This document shows positions 1-6,172 of a stretch of 7,577 nucleotides of DNA, piece by piece. Position numbers and translations under genes: made by a program. The stretch comes from Brevundimonas sp. UBA4609 (lineage in GTDB: Bacteria; Pseudomonadota; Alphaproteobacteria; Caulobacterales; Caulobacteraceae). The notes beneath the pieces were generated by a model, which had not been told where the DNA came from, made no database searches, and saw only the letters and a list, made by a program, of their open reading frames with translations. The stretch covers positions 1 through 7,577 of the forward strand of contig DGIZ01000170.1 in NCBI GenBank assembly GCA_002386585.1, read 5' to 3'. Positions within the stretch are counted from its first letter, which is position 1; each line of letters opens with the position of its first letter.

Positions 1-904
1 GGTCCAGCACCTCGGCCAGCTTGATCGCATCCTCCAGCGCCAGCTTCGTGCCCGAGCCGATCGAGAAGTGCGCCGTGTGCGCGGCGTCGCCGAGCAGCAC
101 CACATTGTCGAAGGACCACTGGCCGCACAGCACCCGGCGGAAGTTGATCCAGGACGCCGAGCCGCGCAGGTGCGCCGAATTGCTCAACAGCGGCTTGCCG
201 TCCAGGTGACGCGCGAAGATCCGTTCGCACGCCGCCAGCGTCTCTTCCTGGCTCATGTCCTCGAAGCCCAATCCCGTCCAGGTCTCAGGCGAGCATTCGA
301 CGATGAAGGTCGAATGGGTTTCGTCGAATCGATAGGCGTGAGCCCAGATCCAGCCCTCCGGCGTCTTTTCGAAGATGAAGGCGAAGGCGTCGAACAGCTT
401 CTGCGTGCCCAGCCAGGTGAACCTGTTCCGGCGCGTCTGGATGTCGATGTCGAAGCGGTCGGCGTAGCGGGTGCGGATGCGGCTGTTGACGCCGTCGGCG
501 GCGACGATCAGATCGAACTCGGCGTAAGGCTCCAGACCGTCGCCGAATTCGGTCTCGAAATGCATGACCACGTCCAGCTCGGCCGCCCGAGCCTGCAGAA
601 TCTGCAATAGCCGCTTGCGGCCGATGCCGATGAAGCCGTGGCCGGAAGACACCTCCGTCCGGCCATCGAGCGTCACTGCAATATCGTCCCAGTGCGCAAA
701 GCTGTCCCGGATCCGATCCGCGCTGACCGGGTCGTTCGCCGTCAGATTGGTGAGCGTCTGGTCCGAAAAGACAACGCCCCAGCCAAAGGTGTCCCCGCTC
801 CGGTTGCGCTCGAAAACATGGATGTCGTGCCCCGGATTCCGAAGCTTCATCGAGATGGCGAAATAGATGCCGGCGGGGCCGCCGCCGAGACAAGCAACAC
901 GCAT
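1..904 (-). CDS. Anthraniloyl-CoA / salicylyl-CoA 5-hydroxylase-type FAD monooxygenase, N-terminal part (runs off window)
   Basis: Leftward gene, open to base 1; 301 codons are present. The ATG (904-902) has an AGGAGG site at 911-916, five bases upstream. Visible motifs: Rossmann FAD-binding GGGPAG at residues 7-12, FERN at 31-34 closing the first beta-alpha-beta unit, a stretch FGWGVVFSDQT (40-50) typical of this family, the DG motif ADGVNSR (136-142), and the second FAD motif GDAAH (272-276) followed by HFSIGSGTKLALEDA. These match group A flavin monooxygenases acting on aryl-CoA thioesters: salicylyl-CoA 5-hydroxylase and the bifunctional 2-aminobenzoyl-CoA monooxygenase/reductase. The bifunctional forms are about 750-800 residues, with an Old Yellow Enzyme-like reductase domain after the hydroxylase; that half would lie outside the window, so bifunctionality cannot be judged. 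Substrate anthraniloyl-CoA is inferred from the neighbours. It lies 107 bases behind marR on the same strand, with its own candidate operator between them. Confidence 0.9.
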   Translation of the reverse strand, partial: MRVACLGGGPAGIYFAISMKLRNPGHDIHVFERNRSGDTFGWGVVFSDQTLTNLTANDPVSADRIRDSFAHWDDIAVTLDGRTEVSSGHGFIGIGRKRLLQILQARAAELDVVMHFETEFGDGLEPYAEFDLIVAADGVNSRIRTRYADRFDIDIQTRRNRFTWLGTQKLFDAFAFIFEKTPEGWIWAHAYRFDETHSTFIVECSPETWTGLGFEDMSQEETLAACERIFARHLDGKPLLSNSAHLRGSASWINFRRVLCGQWSFDNVVLLGDAAHTAHFSIGSGTKLALEDAIKLAEVLD

Positions 905-917
905 GGAACGCCTCCTA

Positions 918-937
918 TTACTTTAGGTCTAAAATAA
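918..937. promoter_or_regulatory. Candidate operator palindrome upstream of the flavin monooxygenase gene
   Basis: An AT-rich inverted repeat with arms TTACTTTAG (918-926) and CTAAAATAA (929-937) around a GT centre; eight of nine positions pair. It abuts the ribosome-binding site of the leftward monooxygenase gene (911-916). On the minus strand a weak promoter candidate, ATGAAG (963-958), 17 bases, TATTTA (940-935), would place the palindrome over the -10 box and start point, where a repressor acts. The size and symmetry fit a MarR-type dimer, but binding by the adjacent MarR protein is inference. It is not the same sequence as the palindrome at 1548-1559. Confidence 0.5.
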
Positions 938-990
938 ATAGGGACGACACGCAAGCGCTTCATCGCCGTTGCCGAAACGACGCTCAGAGG

Positions 991-1003
991 GCGATCAGAT
1001 CGC
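991..1003. repeat. Short perfect inverted repeat just after marR
   Basis: GCGATC (991-996), one central A, GATCGC (998-1003). It lies nine bases beyond the marR stop codon in the gap between marR and the monooxygenase gene. No T-run follows on the minus strand, so it is not a standard intrinsic terminator. It may be an operator half of the marR-monooxygenase gap or chance. Confidence 0.3.
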
Positions 1004-1011
1004 GAAAGCGT

Positions 1012-1488
1012 TTAGTCCGTCATGACTTCCAGGTTGGCGTTCAATCGCCCCAGCAGCGCCAGCAATCGCTCGGAATCCCGCTCGGAGAATCCCGCCAGCG
1101 CCTGACGATATACTGGCGCCATCAGGACCCGAGCCCGGGCCAATCGCTCGCGCCCCGCCTCCGTCAGGCCGACGTCGATCACCCGAGCGTCCACCGCGCT
1201 GGGACTGCGCGTCACCAGGCCGGCGTTGGTCATGCGCTCCACGATCCGCATCATCGTCGAGAGATTGACCACCCCGGCGCGCGAAATCTGGCCGATGGAC
1301 CGTGGGGCGCGTTCGCCAAGGATCATCAGCACCCGCCATGTCGGGATGTCGATGTCGATCTTCCGCAACTCGCGCTCGATGATCAGGTTGTACCGGCTCA
1401 GCACCCTGTTCACCTGATAGAAGGGATAGCGCTCGAGACGGAACTCCTCTGAACCGGGATCCCCCGTCCGGCGCAATTGCCCAGCCAC
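1012..1488 (-). CDS. MarR-family transcriptional regulator
   Basis: A 158-residue winged-helix repressor of the MarR type, the usual length for the family. I chose the GTG at 1488-1486 because AAGGAGG lies eight bases upstream (1497-1503). A TTG at 1572 would add 28 residues and has a weaker AGGA; no in-frame ATG exists before the DNA-binding domain. Numbering from the GTG: helix 1 and the dimer region near 16-45 (ERYPFYQVNRVLSRYN), helix-turn-helix about 49-92 with IPTWRVLMILGE then the recognition helix around NLSTMMRIVERM (75-86), the wing at 95-108 with the conserved D100-A-R102, and C-terminal dimer helices. It is transcribed away from the hydrolase/oxidoreductase operon and toward the monooxygenase gene, so it most likely controls both arms and responds to an aromatic acid or its CoA ester (inference). 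Confidence 0.92.
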   Translation of the reverse strand: MAGQLRRTGDPGSEEFRLERYPFYQVNRVLSRYNLIIERELRKIDIDIPTWRVLMILGERAPRSIGQISRAGVVNLSTMMRIVERMTNAGLVTRSPSAVDARVIDVGLTEAGRERLARARVLMAPVYRQALAGFSERDSERLLALLGRLNANLEVMTD

Positions 1489-1608
1489 GGCGCCATCCTC
1501 CTTGCGCAGAGCCGACGCAGGATCAGCGTCGGCGCTCAAGAAATTAGTTGCAGATGCAAGTTTCTTCGGCAAGGCTTAGTCCTGAGGGAAAAGAGAAGGG
1601 GAGGACGA
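1489..1608. promoter_or_regulatory. Divergent control region between marR and the hydrolase operon, with two inverted repeats
   Basis: This 120-base gap must hold the promoters for both directions. It contains a perfect palindrome TTGCA-GA-TGCAA (1548-1559), flanked by AAGAAA (1538-1543) and TTTCTT (1561-1566), which form a looser outer repeat centred 1.5 bases away. A second perfect repeat has arms GCCGACGC (1511-1518) and GCGTCGGC (1526-1533) with a 7-base loop; it would sit in the marR leader. The first is the better operator candidate for a MarR dimer. GGGGAGG before 1609 is the ribosome-binding site of the hydrolase. I could not identify convincing -35/-10 boxes. Confidence 0.55.
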
Positions 1609-2394
1609 ATGTCCGTATCTGCACAAGCTCTGTCGCAAATCGCGACAGGCATCGCCAGCGGTGATGTGAAGGTCGTCGACCTGACGCAAACGCTTTCGGA
1701 AGACACGCCGACGCTGGTGTTGCCGCCGCCGTTCGGCCAGTGCGCGCCGTTCAGCCGCGAGGAAATATCCCGCTACGACGAGCGCGGCGTCGCCTGGTAC
1801 TGGAGCAATTTCACCGTCGGCGAGCACACGGGCACCCACTTCGACGCGCCCGCCCACTGGATCACGGGCAAGGACCGGCCAGCCGGCACCGTGGACGTGG
1901 TGCCGGCATCGGACCTGATCGCGCCTGCCGTCGTCATCGACTGCTCAGCCGAGGCCGCCGCCGATCCCGACTTCCTGCTTGAACCTTCGCATATCGAGGC
2001 GTGGGAGGCTGTTCACGGCCGCATCCCGCCGCGCAGTTGGGTCCTGTTCCGCACGGACTGGTCCAAGCGTGACCCGGAGGCCTATGTGAACCGCCGCGAA
2101 GACGGCGCCCACACCCCCGGACCGTCGGTCGCGGCTGTCCGCCTTCTGGTCGAAGAGCGCGACGCTCTGGGATTCGGCGTCGAAACCATCGGCACGGACG
2201 CCGGTCAGGCGCACCTGCTGGAGCCGCCCTACCCCGCCCACGCCCTGTTCCACGGCGCCGGCCGCTATGGTCTGCAATGTCTGCAGAACCTGGACGCCCT
2301 GCCGCCGACGGGCGCCGTGGTGATCGCGCCGCCGCTGAAGATCCGTGATGGATCGGGCAGCCCGCTGCGCGTTCTGGCTCTGGTCGCGGGCTGA
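1609..2394 (+). CDS. Cyclase-family metal-dependent hydrolase, isatin hydrolase-like
   Basis: A 261-residue protein of the cyclase / kynurenine formamidase superfamily. The ATG at 1609 follows GGGGAGG by four bases; a longer upstream in-frame reading overlaps marR and lacks such a site. The metal-binding signature is complete: H73-T-G-T-H77-F-D79-A-P-A-H83, with H73, H77 and D79 the expected metal (Mn or Zn) ligands and H83 a catalytic residue. GTDAGQA and PPYPAH lie in the C-terminal half. From memory, the sequence follows isatin hydrolase of Labrenzia more closely than the roughly 210-residue kynurenine formamidase KynB: GEHTGTHFDAP, HWITGKD, the AADPDFLL segment, RTDW-KR and PLKI followed by SGSP-RVLAL are all shared. 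Isatin hydrolase opens isatin to isatinate in the cytoplasm. First gene of the rightward operon; its stop is six bases before the oxidoreductase alpha gene. Specificity is unproven; arylformamidase or another cyclic amide hydrolase remains possible. Confidence 0.88.
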   Translation: MSVSAQALSQIATGIASGDVKVVDLTQTLSEDTPTLVLPPPFGQCAPFSREEISRYDERGVAWYWSNFTVGEHTGTHFDAPAHWITGKDRPAGTVDVVPASDLIAPAVVIDCSAEAAADPDFLLEPSHIEAWEAVHGRIPPRSWVLFRTDWSKRDPEAYVNRREDGAHTPGPSVAAVRLLVEERDALGFGVETIGTDAGQAHLLEPPYPAHALFHGAGRYGLQCLQNLDALPPTGAVVIAPPLKIRDGSGSPLRVLALVAG

Positions 2395-2400
2395 TCCAGG

Positions 2401-4542
2401 ATGGCCGAGCGTTCGTTCAAGTCGGAAGTCCGCAAGCTCACCGCGGCGGAAGGCGATGTCTTTCACGGCGAGGGCATCCTCGCCGTGACCAAGGCGCTGC
2501 TGCAATCCGGGGTCGCCTATGTCGGCGGTTATCAGGGCTCGCCCATCAGCCACCTGATGGACGTCTTCGCCGATGCCAACGACCTGCTTGAAAGCCTGGA
2601 CGTTCATTTCGAGGCCAGCGCCTCGGAAGCCACGGCGGCGGCCATGCTGGCCGCCTCCGTCAACTATCCGCTGCGCGGCGCTGTGGCCTGGAAGTCGGTC
2701 GTGGGCACGAATGTGGCCTCCGACGCCCTGTCCAACGTCGCCTCTGGCGGGGTGACGGGCGGCGCCATGATCATCGTCGGCGAGGACTACGGCGAAGGCT
2801 CCTCCATCATGCAGGAGCGCACCCACGCCTTCGCCATGAAGTCGCAGATGTGGCTGCTCGACCCGCGCCCCAACCTGACCAGCATCGTCGACATGGTCGA
2901 AAAGGGCTTCGAGCTTTCCGAGGCCTCGCACACGCCCGTCATGCTGGAGCTGCGCGTGCGCTCCTGCCACATGACGGGAAGCTTCGTCGCCCGCGACAAT
3001 CGCCGCCCGCCCCTGACCGTGGCCCAGGCGGCCGCCGCGCCCGTGCGCGATGTGGAGCGGATCGTCCTGCCGCCCGCCAACTTCCTGCATGAGGTCGAGA
3101 AGGTCGAGAAGCGCTGGCCCGCAGGCATCGCCTTCGTGCGCGACAACAAACTCAACGAGACCTTCGGCCCGGACGAGGGCGAGATCGGCCTGATCGTTCA
3201 GGGCGGCCTTTACAACAACCTGAACCGGGCGATGGAGTTGCTAGGCCTGGCCGACGCCTTCGGCGACAGCGCCCTGCCGATCTACTGCCTCAACGTCACC
3301 TATCCGCTGATCCCCGAAGAGGTGACGGACTTCTGTCGCGGCAAGAAGGCGGTCCTGATCATCGAGGAGGGTCAGCCCGAGTTCATCGAGCATGAGCTGA
3401 ACACCCTGATCCGGCGCGCAGGCCTTGAGACCCGCATCGTCGGCAAGGGTCCGCTGCCGCGCGCCGGCGAATACGCCGCCCACATCATCCAGAAGGGGCT
3501 GAAGAGCTTCCTTGAGGAATGGAGCCCCGGCTGCCTGCCGACGGCCGCGCCCGCCTCGAAGGCTGCGCCGCCCGCCGCTGTGGTCAGCCTGGCCGCCGAG
3601 GTTCCCGCACGCCCCGCCGGTTTCTGCACCGGCTGCCCGGAACGCCCGATCTTCACCGCCATGAAGATGGTCGAGCGCGAACTGGGCCCGTCGCACGTGT
3701 CGGCGGACATCGGCTGCCACCTGTTCTCCATCCTGCCGCCCTTCAACATCGGCAATACGACGATGGGCTACGGCCTGGGCGCCGCCGGGGCTTCGGCCTT
3801 CAAGCCGAAGGACAAGCGTGCGATCGCCATCATGGGCGATGGAGGCTTCTGGCATAACGGCCTGACCTCAGGCGTCGGCAACGCCGTGTTCAACAAGAAC
3901 GACACCGTCACCCTGGTCGTCGACAACGGCTATTCGGCCGCGACCGGCGGCCAGGACGTGCTGTCCTCGCGCGCCGACAACAGCGCGCGCAGCACCCGCA
4001 ACCCGATCGAGAAGGCGGCGCGCGGCGTCGGCGTGGAATGGGTGCGCTCCATCGACCGCACCTATGACCTGAAACGCATGAAAAGCGCGCTGAAGGAGGC
4101 GCTGACCAGCCCTGAGAAGGGCCCGAAGGTCATCATCGCCCAGTCCGAATGCATGCTGAACAAGCAGCGCCGCGAGAAGCCCCTGCTGCGCAAGGCCGCC
4201 CAGGCGGGACGGCGCGTCTCTCAGGACCGCTTCGGCGTGGATCCCGACACCTGCACCGGCGACCACAGCTGCATCCGGCTGTCCGGCTGTCCGTCCCTGT
4301 CGATCAAGCCCAATCCCGATCCGCTGCGGCGCGATCCGGTGGCCCATGTCGACAACTCCTGCGTCGGCTGCGGGTTGTGCGGGGAAGTCAGCCACGCCGC
4401 CATTCTGTGCCCCAGCTTCTATCGGGCGCGGGTGGTGACCAACCCTGGACGCTGGGAGCGCTTGGTCAACGGACTGCGCCAACGGATCATCACGACCCTC
4501 CAGCGCGGCGCCGAGCGCCGCCTGGCGGCACGAGCTTTCTAA
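2401..4542 (+). CDS. Indolepyruvate ferredoxin oxidoreductase-like alpha subunit (IorA family, ThDP and Fe-S)
   Basis: A 713-residue catalytic subunit of a 2-oxoacid:ferredoxin oxidoreductase, a family that decarboxylates 2-oxoacids and makes the acyl-CoA while reducing ferredoxin. Domains: pyrimidine-binding POR-N type domain, about 20-190 (VAYVGGYQGSPISHL at 38-52); a transketolase C-like domain, about 255-370; a CxxC motif FCTGCPERP (C409, C412); the ThDP diphosphate-binding domain, about 405-580, with GDGGFWHNG (479-487) and N509, which fits the GDG-x27-N pattern; and a C-terminal ferredoxin-like domain, about 612-680. The latter has C618-x2-D621-x2-C624-x5-C630-P and C654-x2-C657-x2-C660-x9-C670-P, that is seven cysteines with Asp in place of one. 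The ATG at 2401 has only a weak AGG directly before it, so translation is probably coupled to the hydrolase six bases upstream. The family name implies indolepyruvate, but the context favours an aryl 2-oxoacid such as isatinate (inference). Confidence 0.9.
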   Translation: MAERSFKSEVRKLTAAEGDVFHGEGILAVTKALLQSGVAYVGGYQGSPISHLMDVFADANDLLESLDVHFEASASEATAAAMLAASVNYPLRGAVAWKSVVGTNVASDALSNVASGGVTGGAMIIVGEDYGEGSSIMQERTHAFAMKSQMWLLDPRPNLTSIVDMVEKGFELSEASHTPVMLELRVRSCHMTGSFVARDNRRPPLTVAQAAAAPVRDVERIVLPPANFLHEVEKVEKRWPAGIAFVRDNKLNETFGPDEGEIGLIVQGGLYNNLNRAMELLGLADAFGDSALPIYCLNVTYPLIPEEVTDFCRGKKAVLIIEEGQPEFIEHELNTLIRRAGLETRIVGKGPLPRAGEYAAHIIQKGLKSFLEEWSPGCLPTAAPASKAAPPAAVVSLAAEVPARPAGFCTGCPERPIFTAMKMVERELGPSHVSADIGCHLFSILPPFNIGNTTMGYGLGAAGASAFKPKDKRAIAIMGDGGFWHNGLTSGVGNAVFNKNDTVTLVVDNGYSAATGGQDVLSSRADNSARSTRNPIEKAARGVGVEWVRSIDRTYDLKRMKSALKEALTSPEKGPKVIIAQSECMLNKQRREKPLLRKAAQAGRRVSQDRFGVDPDTCTGDHSCIRLSGCPSLSIKPNPDPLRRDPVAHVDNSCVGCGLCGEVSHAAILCPSFYRARVVTNPGRWERLVNGLRQRIITTLQRGAERRLAARAF

Positions 4543-4547
4543 GAACC

Positions 4548-6029
4548 ATGACACAGCAAAGAGATCGTCTCTGCATCGCCATTCTGGCGCTCGGAGGACA
4601 GGGCGGCGGCGTGCTGGCCGACTGGATTCAGAGCGTCGCCCGCAGCCAGGGCCAACTGGCTCAGGGTACCTCCGTCCCCGGCGTGGCCCAGCGCACAGGC
4701 TCAACCGTCTACTATGTCGAACTGGCGCCCCTACCGGCCGACGGTCGCGCGCCTGTCCTGGCGCAGATGCCGACGCCCGGCGACGTCGATGTCGTCATCG
4801 CCTCGGAGTTGATGGAGGTCGGTCGCGCGATGGTGCGCGGCTTCGTCAGCACCGAACGCACGACGCTGATCGGCTCGACCCATCGCATCTACGCCATCTC
4901 CGAGAAGTCGGCGATGGGCGACGGACGCGCCGACAGCAGCAAGATTCTCGAGGCTGCCGCCAAGCGGGCGCGCCGCTTCGTCGGCTTCGACATGGACGCC
5001 GCCTCCGCTCGGTCCGGCAGCGTCATCAGCTCGATCATGTTCGGCGCCCTGGCCGGCAGCGGCGCCCTGCCCTTCCCGCGCGAAGCCTTCGAAGACGCGA
5101 TCCGCGCCAGCGGCGTCGCGGTCGACAGCAACCTGAAGGGCTTTGCCGAGGGGTTCGACGCCGCCCGCCAGCCCGTTGCGGCGCCTGAAGAACCTACAGC
5201 GCCGACGCCCGCGCCGACCACGCCCTTCGGCCAGGCGCTGGCGGCTAGGATTCGCGCCCGGCTGCCCACCGCCGCGCACAGGAACGCTCTGCTCGGGGTT
5301 CAGCGCCTGATGGACTATCAGGACCGGGCCTACGCCGCGCTCTATCTCGAACGGCTGGAGTGGATCGCGGCGCTGGACCAGCCCCCGCACGCCCTGACCA
5401 CAGAGACGGCCGCCGCCCTGGCGCTCTGGATGGCCTACGACGACACCATCCGGGTGGCGGACTTGAAGACCCGCGCGTCCCGCGCCGCCCGCGTCAGGGG
5501 TGAAGTACGCGTCAAGAACGACCAGCTCCTTAGCGTCACCGAGTTCATGCACCCGCGCCTGCGCGAGATCTGCGAGACCTTACCCGCCCCTATCGGGCGG
5601 CGCCTCCTGCACAGCGCCGCCGCCGAGAGCCTCCTAGGCCGCTTCTTCACAAAGGGCCGCCATGTGGAGACGACGCGGCTGCGCTGGTTCCTGATGCTGA
5701 GTCTGCTGGCCGCCCTGCGTCCATGGCGCCGCAGTTCCCTGCGCTACCAGGAGGAACAGCAGCGCGTTGAGGAATGGCTCGCGCAAATTCAGGCCGTGAC
5801 TCCGTCGCAACCAGACGTCGCACTCGAAATCGCGCGATGCCAGAACCTGATCAAGGGCTATGGCGAGACCTTCGATCGCGGCCTGTCGAGTTACGCCAAG
5901 ATACTAGCCTTCGTGCGCTTGGGAGGAGCGAGTGCTGACGATATCGCCGCGCTTCGCAGGGCCGCCCTTGCTGACGAACAGGGAACAGCGCTGACGACCG
6001 AACTCCATCGGCTCGGCGCAGCCGTCTGA
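4548..6029 (+). CDS. Indolepyruvate oxidoreductase beta-family subunit with DUF6537-like C-terminal region
   Basis: A 493-residue partner of the alpha subunit, starting five bases after its stop; the ATG at 4548 is the first residue of the conserved domain, although an open frame extends upstream inside the alpha gene. Residues 8-205 are the pyruvate/ketoisovalerate oxidoreductase gamma domain: LGGQGGGVLADWI (15-27), which binds the ThDP/CoA interface, then GTSVPGVAQRTGSTVYY (40-56). A proline- and alanine-rich linker follows at about 210-230 (VAAPEEPTAPTPAPTTP). The helical C-terminal part, about 235-493, ends with LIKGYGETFDRG (434-445), which resembles the DUF6537 region otherwise found at the end of the large single-chain bacterial indolepyruvate oxidoreductases. 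IorB of archaea is only about 200 residues, so this is the long proteobacterial form. The ribosome-binding site is weak and coupling to the alpha gene is likely. Last gene of the operon. Confidence 0.87.
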   Translation: MTQQRDRLCIAILALGGQGGGVLADWIQSVARSQGQLAQGTSVPGVAQRTGSTVYYVELAPLPADGRAPVLAQMPTPGDVDVVIASELMEVGRAMVRGFVSTERTTLIGSTHRIYAISEKSAMGDGRADSSKILEAAAKRARRFVGFDMDAASARSGSVISSIMFGALAGSGALPFPREAFEDAIRASGVAVDSNLKGFAEGFDAARQPVAAPEEPTAPTPAPTTPFGQALAARIRARLPTAAHRNALLGVQRLMDYQDRAYAALYLERLEWIAALDQPPHALTTETAAALALWMAYDDTIRVADLKTRASRAARVRGEVRVKNDQLLSVTEFMHPRLREICETLPAPIGRRLLHSAAAESLLGRFFTKGRHVETTRLRWFLMLSLLAALRPWRRSSLRYQEEQQRVEEWLAQIQAVTPSQPDVALEIARCQNLIKGYGETFDRGLSSYAKILAFVRLGGASADDIAALRRAALADEQGTALTTELHRLGAAV

Positions 6030-6172
6030 GGTGCTGACAGAACGGCCCTCCCTCTCCGCTTTAGGCTGCCTGCGTCCCCATTTGAGGGCGCCAAGGGAAA
6101 ATTCTCGAAATTTATTCGTTAGATACCTTGCAAACTTAATATCTATGTAGAAGAAAAATCTGCGAGCAACGT
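6030..6172. other. Intergenic gap with AT-rich patch
   Basis: No gene seen. The first 60 bases keep the high GC of the operon, then about 6095-6165 falls to clearly AT-rich sequence, for example AAATTTATTC at 6109-6118. It separates two converging genes. I found no convincing hairpin plus T-run terminator for either; the only inverted repeats are short, such as AAATT / AATTT near 6100-6115. Confidence 0.5.

Noticed and set aside
1477..1608. Upstream extension of the hydrolase to an earlier ATG
   Set aside because: It would overlap marR, has no good ribosome-binding site, and its residues are Arg-rich and unlike the family; the ATG at 1609 has GGGGAGG.
1609..2394. Kynurenine formamidase of a tryptophan-kynurenine-anthranilate route
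   Set aside because: No tryptophan dioxygenase or kynureninase nearby; length and motifs outside the metal site fit isatin hydrolase better. Kept only as an alternative.
1945..3090. Long leftward open frame of 381 codons across the hydrolase/alpha-subunit boundary
   Set aside because: It is antisense to two strongly recognisable genes, its protein is a low-complexity His/Gly/Arg-rich product typical of GC-rich shadow frames, and it has no domain I recognise.
4149..4547. N-terminal extension of the beta subunit
   Set aside because: The open frame continues upstream, but that part overlaps the ferredoxin domain of the alpha gene in another frame and encodes Arg/Pro-rich nonsense; the conserved domain begins just after the ATG at 4548.
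3868..4704. Leftward open frame of 278 codons opposite the alpha/beta junction
   Set aside because: Shadow of the real genes: Ala/Arg/Gly-rich, no motif, crosses two genuine coding regions.
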